The position numbers were made by a program, and so were the translations under genes. Below, one piece after another: positions 53,930 through 62,467 of a DNA stretch of 64,000 nucleotides (its first letter is position 1; the number at the start of each line of letters is the position of its first letter). Source of the DNA: an uncultured Collinsella sp. (GTDB lineage: Bacteria > Actinomycetota > Coriobacteriia > Coriobacteriales > Coriobacteriaceae); NCBI GenBank assembly GCA_934667065.1, contig CAKULD010000002.1, positions 286,430 to 350,429 on the forward strand, in the 5' to 3' direction. Under the pieces are notes generated by a model. The model was given only the letters and a program-made list of their open reading frames with translations, ran no database searches and had not been told where the DNA came from.

Positions 53930-54380
53930 GGGACACGCTTTCCCATTGACCGCTACAACGGAAACCGTGTCCCAGTCCGAGCACTCAAAACGGGACGCAC
54001 TTTCCAGATGAAGCCCTCAGCGGAAACCGCGTCACGGAACAGACGCTCGAACTGGGATGCAGTTTCCCAAAGTGCACCCAGAGGGAAAGCGCATCCCACT
54101 CCAAGCTCAAATTCTGGGACGCAATTTCCCGATGGGGGCCATTTGGGAAAGCGTATCCCACTCTGGAGCTTGATTCCGGGACGTAGTTTCCCAAAGCGTA
54201 CCCAAAGGGAAAGCGCGTCCCGCTTTGAGGCTCAGAAATGGGATGCACTTTCCGCTAGAAGCCTCAACGGGAAAGCGCGTCCCACTTTGAGACCCGATTC
54301 CGGGACGCAGTTTCCGAAGCGAGCCCAAAGGGAAACTGCGTCCCATTCTGAGCGCCAATTCCGGGATGCAGTTTCCGCTC
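53930..54380. repeat. 62-bp palindromic repeat array 3
   Basis: Eight left arms start at 53930, 53992, 54054, 54116, 54178, 54240, 54302 and 54363 (62 bp apart, the last 61). The unit at 54302 has a perfect pair GGGACGCAGTTTCC / GGAAACTGCGTCCC. The whole unit, including spacer segments, is moderately conserved. It is the longest of the three arrays. Confidence 0.9.
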
Positions 54381-54381
54381 C

Positions 54382-54418
54382 AAAAAGAAAAGCCCCGGCT
54401 CGCAAGGGAGTCGGGGCT
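54382..54418 (-). terminator. Terminator of xdh
   Basis: AGCCCCGGCTC and GAGTCGGGGCT form a stem around 6 nt, followed on the minus strand by TTTTCTTTTT. Confidence 0.85.
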
Positions 54419-54486
54419 AAAGGCGCAGCTTATGCAGTTGATGGCGAGCGCGGACGGCCCGCCAGCAATGCCGTCCGCGCTCCACC

Positions 54487-57264
54487 CTACCCGCGGTGAC
54501 GGGCGCGGCTGTACGGGGTATCCACCATGGGCAGATCCGGGCGCAGCTTGCCGTCAAACGCGCGGTAGGCATTCTGCACGGCAGGTGCCGTGGGAATCGT
54601 GGCAATCTCGCCGATGCCCTTGCCGCCGTATGCCACGGGCAGTAGCTCGTCCTTCTCCACGTAGATGGCGTGGATATCCGGAATCTCGGGCGCACGGAAC
54701 AGCCCGAGCGTGCCGTACCTGGCCTGGGGCACGCAGTCCTTGAGCGGCCAGTCCTCGGTAAGCGCGTAGCCCATGCCCATGAGCACGCCGCCTTCGATCT
54801 GGCCCTGGATCGAGATGGGGTTGACCACCTTGCCGGAATCGTGCGCGGCATAGACCTCGCTTACGCGACCGTTGTCATCCAGGATGACCACATGCGTGGC
54901 AAAGCCGTAGCAGATGTGGCTCTTGGGGTTGGGCACGTCGGCGCCCAGCTTGTCGGTCGGCTCCAAGTACACGTAGCTAAACTCGCAGCCCTCGAGCGCC
55001 TTGATGGCAGCCGCGGGGTCCTGAGGATGCATGCCCTGACCGGCGACGAGTTCCTGCGAGCGCAGCTGATAGGCGCGACCGTCGTCGTACTCGATCTTGA
55101 CGCCGTCGCCATGGGCGGCAACCGGGGCAGCAGGCGCGGGCTTGCCGGCCTCGACACCAAACATGGCGTCGCGCAGCAAAAAGGCGGCACCGCGCACGGC
55201 CTCGCCGGTCACGACCGTCTGGCGCGAGCCTGACGTGGTACCGGAGTCGGGAGCGTTCTCGGTGGAGCACTCGCCGTTGGCAATGCAGCTCAGCGGCAGA
55301 CCGCAGGCCTCGGCAACGTCCTGCAAAAAGACGGTGTTACAGCCCTGGCCGATGTCGGACGTGGCGGCATAGACCACGGCACGGCCGCCCTCGACGCGAA
55401 TCTTGCAGCGACCGGCATCGGGCAGGCCAACGCCCACGCCGGCGTTTTTCATGGCACAGGCGATGCCAGCGTGGCCGGGATGCGCATAGTAGGCATCCTT
55501 GACCTCGAGCAGTGTCTCCTTCAGCGCCGTGGAGCAGTCGGCAATCTGGCCGTTGGGCAGCACCTCACCCGGCTCAATCGCGTTCTTGTAGCGAATCTCC
55601 CACGGATCCAGACCGACCTTCTCGGCCAGCAGGTCGATGAGGCTCTCGAGCGCAAACTCGGACTGACACACGCCAAAGCCGCGGAAGGCACCGGCCGGCG
55701 GGTTGTTGGTGTAGTAGCCAAAGCCGCGGATGTCGGTGTTCTGGTACTTGTAGGGGCCGACGGCATGCGTGCAGGCGCGCTCGAGCACCGGGCCGCACAG
55801 CGACGCGTAGGCGCCGGTATCAAAGTTGATCTCGCAGTCCAGGCCGGTAAAGTTGCCCTCGGCGTCGCAACCCAGCGTAAAGGTGCCGTCCATGGCGTGG
55901 CGCTTGGGATGGAACGCGAGCGACTCGGCGCGGGTGAGCCTGCACTTCACAGGACGCTGGAGCTTATAGGCAGCAAGCGCGGCCAGGTGCTGGACGGACA
56001 CGTCCTCCTTGCCGCCAAAGCCGCCGCCCACGAGCATGGTCTCGACGACCACGCGCTCGGGCTCGTTGTCCCAGCCAAACATGTGGGCGCACTCTTTGCG
56101 CGTGTCGTAGGCGCCCTGGTCGGTCGACTGCACCTTGACACCGTTCTTGTACGGGAAGGCCACGGCGCACTCGGGCTCCAAGAAGGCATGCTCGGTAAAG
56201 GGCGTGGTAAAGCGCTGCGTCACGGTAAACGCGCTCTCGGCCAGCGCCTTGGCGGCGTCACCGCGCGTCACGTGACGGCTCTGGCACACGTTGTCCTTGA
56301 GCTCCACGGTATTGCCAAAGGCAAAGAAGCTGTCGTGCAGGCGCGGCGCGTCGGCGGCCCTTGCCTCGACAATGTTACGCACGGGCTCCAGCGGCTCGTA
56401 GTCGATCTTCACGAGCTTCTTGGCCTTCTCGAGTGTCGCCTCGTCCTCGGCAACCACCAGCACGATGGCGTCGCCCACGCAGCGGGTGATATCGCCCTGG
56501 GCGATCATGACGTCCCAGTCCTGGATAAGGTGGCCGACCTGGTTGACCGGCACGTCCTCGGCGCGCAGGATGCCCACCACGCCGGGCAGGGCCTCGGCCT
56601 TGGAGGTGTCGATGGAGAGCACGCGGGCGCGCGGATACTTGGAACGCACCGCGCTGGCATAGGTCAGACCCGGCTGATCGTACTCGTCGATGTCGTCGGG
56701 ATACTTTCCCTCACCGAGCACCTTCTTGCGCACGTCGATACGGAAGGCGCGCTTGCCCACGCCGTAGTCGTCGCCGCGCTCCAGGTCCTCATCGATCTGC
56801 TTTTCGCCGCGGAGCACCGCAGCGGCCAGCGAAATGCCCTCGATAATCTTCTTGTAGCCGGTGCAGCGGCACACGTTGCCGCGGATGGCGTACTTGATCT
56901 GCTCCTCGGTGGGCTCGGGGTCCTCGGCGATGAGCGCCGCGCCCGCCATGACCATGCCGGGGATGCAAAAGCCGCACTGCACGGCGCCCACGGCGCCAAA
57001 GGCGTACACAAAGGCCTCGCGCACGTCCTCGGGCAGGCCCTCGACGGTCACGATGTCGCGGCCGGCGGCAAGGGCGGTAGTCAGCACGCATGCCTTCACG
57101 GCCGCACCGTCCACATGGATGGTGCAGGTGCCGCACGCGCCCTCGGAGCAGCCGTCCTTGGCGGAGTGGATGTTCAGGTCGTCGCGCAGGTAGCGCAGCA
57201 ACGGCTTGTTTTGGGTCGTCGTGCGCTCCACGCCGTTAACGGTAAAAGTGAATTCCTGTGCCAT
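54487..57264 (-). CDS. xdh: Selenium-dependent xanthine dehydrogenase (2Fe-2S plus Mo domains)
   Basis: The 925-aa protein joins two modules. Residues 1-150 carry two [2Fe-2S] clusters: C39, C44, C47, C59 and C97, C100, C132, C134. The rest is the molybdopterin-binding part with GGGFGGKEDVSVQHLAALAA, YTNNPPAGAFRGFGV and GKGIGEIATIPTAPA. The FAD domain found in classical xanthine dehydrogenase is absent. Such fused enzymes are the Se-dependent XDH of purine-using anaerobes. It would interconvert hypoxanthine, xanthine and urate, with electrons passing to the ferredoxin gene 12 bp upstream and to YgfK. Selenium use is inferred from family and YqeB/YqeC. Confidence 0.92.
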   Translation of the reverse strand: MAQEFTFTVNGVERTTTQNKPLLRYLRDDLNIHSAKDGCSEGACGTCTIHVDGAAVKACVLTTALAAGRDIVTVEGLPEDVREAFVYAFGAVGAVQCGFCIPGMVMAGAALIAEDPEPTEEQIKYAIRGNVCRCTGYKKIIEGISLAAAVLRGEKQIDEDLERGDDYGVGKRAFRIDVRKKVLGEGKYPDDIDEYDQPGLTYASAVRSKYPRARVLSIDTSKAEALPGVVGILRAEDVPVNQVGHLIQDWDVMIAQGDITRCVGDAIVLVVAEDEATLEKAKKLVKIDYEPLEPVRNIVEARAADAPRLHDSFFAFGNTVELKDNVCQSRHVTRGDAAKALAESAFTVTQRFTTPFTEHAFLEPECAVAFPYKNGVKVQSTDQGAYDTRKECAHMFGWDNEPERVVVETMLVGGGFGGKEDVSVQHLAALAAYKLQRPVKCRLTRAESLAFHPKRHAMDGTFTLGCDAEGNFTGLDCEINFDTGAYASLCGPVLERACTHAVGPYKYQNTDIRGFGYYTNNPPAGAFRGFGVCQSEFALESLIDLLAEKVGLDPWEIRYKNAIEPGEVLPNGQIADCSTALKETLLEVKDAYYAHPGHAGIACAMKNAGVGVGLPDAGRCKIRVEGGRAVVYAATSDIGQGCNTVFLQDVAEACGLPLSCIANGECSTENAPDSGTTSGSRQTVVTGEAVRGAAFLLRDAMFGVEAGKPAPAAPVAAHGDGVKIEYDDGRAYQLRSQELVAGQGMHPQDPAAAIKALEGCEFSYVYLEPTDKLGADVPNPKSHICYGFATHVVILDDNGRVSEVYAAHDSGKVVNPISIQGQIEGGVLMGMGYALTEDWPLKDCVPQARYGTLGLFRAPEIPDIHAIYVEKDELLPVAYGGKGIGEIATIPTAPAVQNAYRAFDGKLRPDLPMVDTPYSRARHRG

Positions 57265-57276
57265 GGTGATTCCCTT

Positions 57277-57756
57277 CTACACGCCGGCGGCGATGCCAGT
57301 GCGGTCGTGGATGGCGCCATGCGGGCACACGACGGCGCACATGCCGCACGACAGGCAATCCGTGCCGTCGATATGGGCGCAGTTGTCCTCGATACGGATA
57401 GCACCAGCGGGGCACTTTTTGGCGCACATGCCGCAGCCGATGCAGCTCGTGTCGCAGATCTTGCGGGCAATGGCGCCCTTATCGGTGTTGTTGCAACGCA
57501 CCAGGATGTTCTGGTAGCCGGGGACGAAGGCAATCACGCGCTGCGGGCACGCCATACCGCACAGGCCGCAGCCCGTGCACTTGGAGCGATCGACGCGGGC
57601 GACGCCATCGACCAGCTCGATGGCACCGTGGGGGCAGACCGTGACGCAGGCGCCACAGCCAATGCAGCCTTCGCTGCAGCGGGCGTCGCCGCCTGCGGAA
57701 GCACAGCCGCTTCCACAGGCAACGTAGGCCACGTTATGTTGAATGGGTTTGGCCAT
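57277..57756 (-). CDS. Polyferredoxin, 4Fe-4S
   Basis: A 159-aa protein with four cysteine clusters of the CxxCxxCxxxCP type: CIGCGACVTVCP, CTGCGLCGMACP, CIGCGMCAKKCP and CLSCGMCAVVCP. It likely carries electrons between YgfK and xanthine dehydrogenase. It lies between these two genes, 11 and 12 bp from each. The start is ATG 57756, with a weak ribosome site. Confidence 0.88.
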   Translation of the reverse strand: MAKPIQHNVAYVACGSGCASAGGDARCSEGCIGCGACVTVCPHGAIELVDGVARVDRSKCTGCGLCGMACPQRVIAFVPGYQNILVRCNNTDKGAIARKICDTSCIGCGMCAKKCPAGAIRIEDNCAHIDGTDCLSCGMCAVVCPHGAIHDRTGIAAGV

Positions 57757-57767
57757 AAAAGGTTCGC

Positions 57768-60767
57768 CTATTTCTTGAGAAGGTACGAATAGTTGTCGCG
57801 CACGGCCCTAATGGTCAGGCGGACGGCCTCGGGAAGGCCGGTGTTGACGGCATCGACCGAGACGGTGCGGACCGTGCCGGCGACACGGACCTTAAAGTGA
57901 TCCTCGTCCACGGCCAGGAAGCCCTCGTTCTCGGAGTTCTCCATGTCCTGCTCGCTCCAGAACAGGGTGAGCTTGTCCTTGTAGGGACGGCCCTCCTGGT
58001 AGGGGCAGAACACGGCGCAGTTGCCGCACTCGTTGCACATGCCGTCGACATGAACGACCTGGTGCTTGTCCAGACCCGGGACCTTAATGGCCACGTTGGC
58101 GCGGTTGGGGCACACGTCGCAGCAGACCTCGCACACCGAGCCGCAGCCCAGGCAGCGGGTCTTGGTGCAGTTGCGCTTATCGCGGCACAGGGTACCCTTG
58201 CGCTCGTAGCAGGTGTCCTCGCGACCGGCCTGAGCGTTCTGGTCGGCGTACTTGTTAAAGTCGACACCGGCGATGGCGCGGGCGACCTCGGCGGCGTCGG
58301 CGATGGCCTCGACCACGGTGGCCGGACCGCGACGGCAGTCGCCGGCAGCCCAGACGCCCTCGACGCCGGTGGAGGTGGCGGCAAGGCGACCGCGACGGTC
58401 GTGCTCAACGCCCGCGGCGTCGTACAGGCTGGCATCGATGCCCTCGCCCACGGCGCAGATCACCGTGGTGGCGGAAAGCTCGACGGTCTCGCCCGTGGCG
58501 ACGGGGCTGCGACGGCCACTCGCATCCGGCTCGCCAAGCTCCATGACATCGCAGGTCAGCACGGCGCCGTTGAGCGCCTTGGGCGCCAGCAGCTCGCAGA
58601 ACTCAACACCGTCGGCAACGGCAAGATCGAGCTCTTCCTCGTCGGCGGGCATCTGCTTCTTGGTGCGGCGGTAGACCAGGCGCACGTTCTTCACGCCGGC
58701 CAGGCGCTTGGCCACGCGGGCGGCGTCCATGGCGGTGTTGCCGGCGCCGATGACCACAACATCCTCGCCCAGCTCGAGCTTCTCGCCCTTCTTGGCGGCC
58801 TCGAGGAACTCCAACACGTCGAGCTCCAAGTCCTCGCCCAAGCCGGCAGAGCCGGGCATCCAGGCACCGGTGGCCACGACAACGTCGGTAAAGCCCTGAG
58901 CCTTGAGCTCGTCGATGGACCCCACGCGGGCGTTGAGCTGCACCTTGGCGCCAAAGGCCAGGCAGAGCTCGGCGTCGTGCGAGATATCATCGCTGGCAAT
59001 GCGGAACTCGGGGATGACGTGACGGACCACACCGCCGAGGGAGTCGCGGGCCTCGAAGATGGTGACGGGCACGCCGGCACGCGTCAGGAAGAACGCCGTC
59101 GCCAGACCAGCCGGGCCGCCGCCGATAACGGCAACGTTGCGCTCGCCGTCGTTGGCAATGGCCTGAGCGCGCAGCTTGGGCAGCACGGCGGTCATGGCCT
59201 CGCGGGCGGCCTTGAGCTTGCTGGCGCGGATCTGGGCGCCCTCGGGCTCGTAGAACGCACGCTCGCAGGCGCGGCCGCAGGGATGCGGGCAGATGGTGCC
59301 GGTAATGAACGGCAGGGCGTTGCGCTCGATGATGATGTTGAGCGCGTCCTCGTAGCGGCCCTCGTCAACAGCCGCCAGGTAGGCGGGAATGTCCTGCTGG
59401 ATGGGGCAGCTCGTGCGGCACGGCGTAGTAAAGCAGTCGTTAAGCGGGCTCTTGCCGGCGACCTTGCGGTCGGGCAGCGGGCGCAGCGGCTTCTTGTAGA
59501 GCGGGTTGGTGAGCGAGTCGGTCTGGATCGCGGTCACGGCGTCGAGAGAGACGCCCGCGAACGGCTTGCCGTCCAGGTCGGTGAACTCGCCAGCCATCTG
59601 GCTAAAGCGCTCGTAGCCACCGGGCTTGAGCACATCGGTCGCCAGGGTGACGGGCCAAATGCCCGCGTCATACAGGGAGCGGATGTTGTAGACCGTGGCG
59701 CCGCCGGAGTAGCTGATGCGCAGCTTGCCGTCAAACTGCTCGGTAATGCGGCGGGCGGCCTCGATGGTCAGCGAGAACAGCGAACGGCCGGACATGTACA
59801 TCTCGGTGGAGGGCAGCTCGTTCCTCGTCACGTCGACGGGGAAGGTGTTGGTCAGCTTGACACCAAACTCCAGGCCGCGCTCGGCGCACAGGGCAATCAG
59901 GCGCTCAAACATGGGCACGGCGTCGACCCACTGCAGGTCCTCACGGAAGTGCGTGTCATCGAAGACGATGTAGTCAAAGCCCAGCTCGTTAAGGCGCTGA
60001 CGGGCAAACTCATAACCCAGCAGCGTGGGGTTGCATTTGATGTAGGTGTTGAGGCCCTTCTCGGTGATCAGATAGGTCGCGATGCGCTCGATCTCCGCCG
60101 GCGGGCAGCCGTGCAGGGTGGACTCGGTGATGGAGTTGGACACGCGTGCCGGAATGGACTCGACAAACGCGGCGTCGACATGCTCGAACTTGTCCAGGTT
60201 GGCAAGTGCCCACTCGCGGCACTCGTTCCAGACCTCGGAGCCGCTGGCGTCCTTCATACCCTCGATGTAGGCGTCGACCTTGGGACTCTTGATGCCCTCG
60301 AGGTCATAGCCCACGGACATGTTGAAGACAAAGCCGTCCGGGCTGCCCAGGCCATATTCGCGAGCGATGAGGTGGCAGGCGAACCATGCCTTGACGTACT
60401 CGGCATATGCCTGCGGAACCTCGAGCTCGGTCGACCACTCGCAGTTGTAGCACTCGTCCTGCGCCACGATGCAGGGCTTGTTGACGCACTTGGAAAGCTC
60501 CTCGCCGTCCATGACCTGGACGGTCTTGAGCTCAAAGAAGCGCGCGCCCGCCACATAGGAGGCAATGATGTTCTGGGCAAGCTGCGTGTTGGGGCCGGCG
60601 GCCGGGCCAAACGGAGTCTCGATGCGCTCGTCAAAAATGGGAAGCGCGCCCTCCTGGTTGGTCGTGACCACCTTGCGCACGCCAAAGATGGCGCCCTGGG
60701 TCTTGTGCTCCTCGATGATCCAGTTCATCAGCTGCGAAAACGGGATCGGCCTCATGATGTCGCTCAT
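57768..60767 (-). CDS. ygfK: YgfK-type selenate reductase-like oxidoreductase
   Basis: The 999-aa protein has an N-terminal dihydroorotate-dehydrogenase-like barrel (PFGPAAGPNTQLAQN, residues about 50-65), a CFTTPCRTSCPIQQDIP cysteine region near 440, a GltD-like FAD/NAD(P) part with VIGGGPAGLATAFFL and VIGAGNTAMDAARV, and a C-terminal 4Fe-4S region with CNECGNCAVFCPYQEG. YgfK is called a putative selenate reductase subunit, but in purine clusters it probably shuttles electrons between NAD(P)H or ferredoxin and the molybdenum enzyme. AGGAG lies 7-8 nt before ATG. Confidence 0.92.
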   Translation of the reverse strand: MSDIMRPIPFSQLMNWIIEEHKTQGAIFGVRKVVTTNQEGALPIFDERIETPFGPAAGPNTQLAQNIIASYVAGARFFELKTVQVMDGEELSKCVNKPCIVAQDECYNCEWSTELEVPQAYAEYVKAWFACHLIAREYGLGSPDGFVFNMSVGYDLEGIKSPKVDAYIEGMKDASGSEVWNECREWALANLDKFEHVDAAFVESIPARVSNSITESTLHGCPPAEIERIATYLITEKGLNTYIKCNPTLLGYEFARQRLNELGFDYIVFDDTHFREDLQWVDAVPMFERLIALCAERGLEFGVKLTNTFPVDVTRNELPSTEMYMSGRSLFSLTIEAARRITEQFDGKLRISYSGGATVYNIRSLYDAGIWPVTLATDVLKPGGYERFSQMAGEFTDLDGKPFAGVSLDAVTAIQTDSLTNPLYKKPLRPLPDRKVAGKSPLNDCFTTPCRTSCPIQQDIPAYLAAVDEGRYEDALNIIIERNALPFITGTICPHPCGRACERAFYEPEGAQIRASKLKAAREAMTAVLPKLRAQAIANDGERNVAVIGGGPAGLATAFFLTRAGVPVTIFEARDSLGGVVRHVIPEFRIASDDISHDAELCLAFGAKVQLNARVGSIDELKAQGFTDVVVATGAWMPGSAGLGEDLELDVLEFLEAAKKGEKLELGEDVVVIGAGNTAMDAARVAKRLAGVKNVRLVYRRTKKQMPADEEELDLAVADGVEFCELLAPKALNGAVLTCDVMELGEPDASGRRSPVATGETVELSATTVICAVGEGIDASLYDAAGVEHDRRGRLAATSTGVEGVWAAGDCRRGPATVVEAIADAAEVARAIAGVDFNKYADQNAQAGREDTCYERKGTLCRDKRNCTKTRCLGCGSVCEVCCDVCPNRANVAIKVPGLDKHQVVHVDGMCNECGNCAVFCPYQEGRPYKDKLTLFWSEQDMENSENEGFLAVDEDHFKVRVAGTVRTVSVDAVNTGLPEAVRLTIRAVRDNYSYLLKK

Positions 60768-60915
60768 AATGAGCTCCTCTCTGTAACGCCCGACGAGACC
60801 GCGCGGCGGGCGAAATACGGTGTAGCGCTAGCACAGCGCCGGCGACCCCGCGGAGGCCGCCTCTACGCGCGTCGAATGTGGCGAAACATCCGACGCGCGT
60901 GAATCTACTTGTGAA

Positions 60916-62271
60916 TTAGTAGGTGCGCTCGTTGAGCGTGCCCCAGAGCTTCTTAGACTCGGCCATGGTCCACGCGTTGATCTTGTCCTCGTCGATACCG
61001 ACGAACTCGCGGTCCTTGTACAGGACCTTGCCGTTGATGATGGTGGTGCGGCAGTTTTTGCCCATCATGCCAAAGAGCATGTGACCGTCGATGTTCTCCT
61101 CGCTCAGCGGCGTAAAGGGCTTGTAGTCCATCACGATAACGTCGGCGGCGGCACCGGCCTCGAGCACGCCGAGCTTGCGGTCGAAGTACTTGCTCGCCAT
61201 CTTGGCATTGTTCTCGAACAGCATGGTTATGGCCTCGCACCAGCCCACGTTAGGCATGGCGGCGTTGTGACGCTGGATAATCAGGAAGACCTTGAGGCTC
61301 TCGAGCATATCGTGGGTGTAGGCGTCGGTGCCCATGCACACGGGGATGCCGCGGCGGAAGAACTCGAGCACGGGAGCGCAGCCCACAGCGTTGCCCATAT
61401 TGGATTCGGGGTTGTTGACGAGCCAGGTGCCGGACTCCTTGACGATATCCATCTCGGCGGGCGTCACATGGATGCAATGGCCGAGCATGGTGTCGGGGCC
61501 GAGCAGGTTGTGCTGCAGCAGGCGCTCGACGGGGCTGATGCCGCCGCGGTTGAGGCGGGAATCCCACACGTCGTTCATGCCCTCGCACACATGGATATGG
61601 AAACCGGTCAGGCCGTTGTTGGCCTCGGCCATCTTATCCATGGTCTCGTCCGACAGCGTAAAGGTGGCGTGGCCGCCAAACATGGCAGCGATCATGTGGT
61701 TGTCGTTATCGCAACGCTCCTTGGCAGCCCACTGCGCAAACTCGGCGTTCTCGGCAATGGCCTGGTCGCACTTTTCCTGACCACGGCGATCGGAGACCTC
61801 GTAGCACAGGCACGAACGCATGCCCAGCTCCTGCGCAGCGTCCTTAATGGTAAAGAGGCTGCCCGGGATCTCGCAGAAGCTCGCGTGGTGATCGAAGATC
61901 GTGGTGACGCCATCGCGGATGGAGTCCAGAATCGTGGCATAGGCGCTGGCCTTGGTGCCGTCGAGCGTCAGGTTGTCGTCAATCTTCCACCACTGCTGCT
62001 CAAGATTCTCCAGGAAGTTGGTGGGGTTGCAGCCCTTAATGGCAAGGCCGCGGGCCAGACCCGAGTAGATGTGGGTGTGGCAGTTGATGAGTCCGGGCAT
62101 GATGAGGTTGCCCTGGGCGTCGACGTACTCGGCATCCGGGTACTTGGCCTTGAGCTCGCGCTCGAGGCCCACTTCGACGATCGTATCTCCGTCAATGGCG
62201 ACCGCACCGTTGGGAATGAACGGGGTCTGAGCGTTGCGGGTAAAGACGGAACCGTTTGCGACCAGAAGCAT
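60916..62271 (-). CDS. ssnA: Putative aminohydrolase SsnA
   Basis: A 451-aa amidohydrolase: INCHTHIYSGLARG, DHHASFCEIPGS, GFHIHVCEGMNDV and MGTDAYTHDMLESL carry the metal and catalytic His/Asp residues. SsnA is found with YgfK and XDH in Se-linked clusters and is proposed to deaminate guanine-like or ring-opened intermediates. ATG 62271 follows GGGAG by 6 nt. It is 150 bp from ygfK. Confidence 0.92.
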   Translation of the reverse strand: MLLVANGSVFTRNAQTPFIPNGAVAIDGDTIVEVGLERELKAKYPDAEYVDAQGNLIMPGLINCHTHIYSGLARGLAIKGCNPTNFLENLEQQWWKIDDNLTLDGTKASAYATILDSIRDGVTTIFDHHASFCEIPGSLFTIKDAAQELGMRSCLCYEVSDRRGQEKCDQAIAENAEFAQWAAKERCDNDNHMIAAMFGGHATFTLSDETMDKMAEANNGLTGFHIHVCEGMNDVWDSRLNRGGISPVERLLQHNLLGPDTMLGHCIHVTPAEMDIVKESGTWLVNNPESNMGNAVGCAPVLEFFRRGIPVCMGTDAYTHDMLESLKVFLIIQRHNAAMPNVGWCEAITMLFENNAKMASKYFDRKLGVLEAGAAADVIVMDYKPFTPLSEENIDGHMLFGMMGKNCRTTIINGKVLYKDREFVGIDEDKINAWTMAESKKLWGTLNERTY

Positions 62272-62420
62272 AGATGCTCCCTTCAACATCAGAGGCGGGG
62301 TTTGACACCTCTGACATAGCGGAAGTGCGAAGCGCCGGCCTACACCGGAAACGGGCCCTCTCCCGTCAACGCTTCACCAAAGGGACAAGCCCTTTGAAGT
62401 GCGGTTTGGCACCGCATGAC

Positions 62421-62450
62421 GTCGGCGGACGAGGCGATGCGTCCGCCGAC
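62421..62450. terminator. Hairpin after the permease gene
   Basis: GTCGGCGGACG and CGTCCGCCGAC form a perfect 11-bp stem with an 8-nt loop 18 bp beyond the permease stop. A second hairpin (GCGGT/ACCGC) lies next to it. No T-run follows, so it may be a processing or pausing site. Confidence 0.55.
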
Positions 62451-62467
62451 GAATAGCACCGAATTGG

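Larger units (their letters stand above)
53887..54486. other. 600-bp region of array 3 and xdh terminator
   Basis: The region is almost fully occupied by the third 62-bp array (53930-54380) followed by the terminator of xdh. No gene is present. Confidence 0.7.

Noticed and set aside
50535..54380. CRISPR array interpretation of the 62-bp repeats
   Set aside because: There are no unique spacers; the whole unit is conserved, with two inverted arms, and no cas genes are nearby.
54487..57264. Selenocysteine codon in xdh
   Set aside because: No in-frame TGA was found; selenium would be in the molybdenum cofactor, not as selenocysteine.
57897..60902. Plus-strand open frame of 1001 codons
   Set aside because: It is the mirror of ygfK, with no recognisable domain; the minus strand gene is clear.
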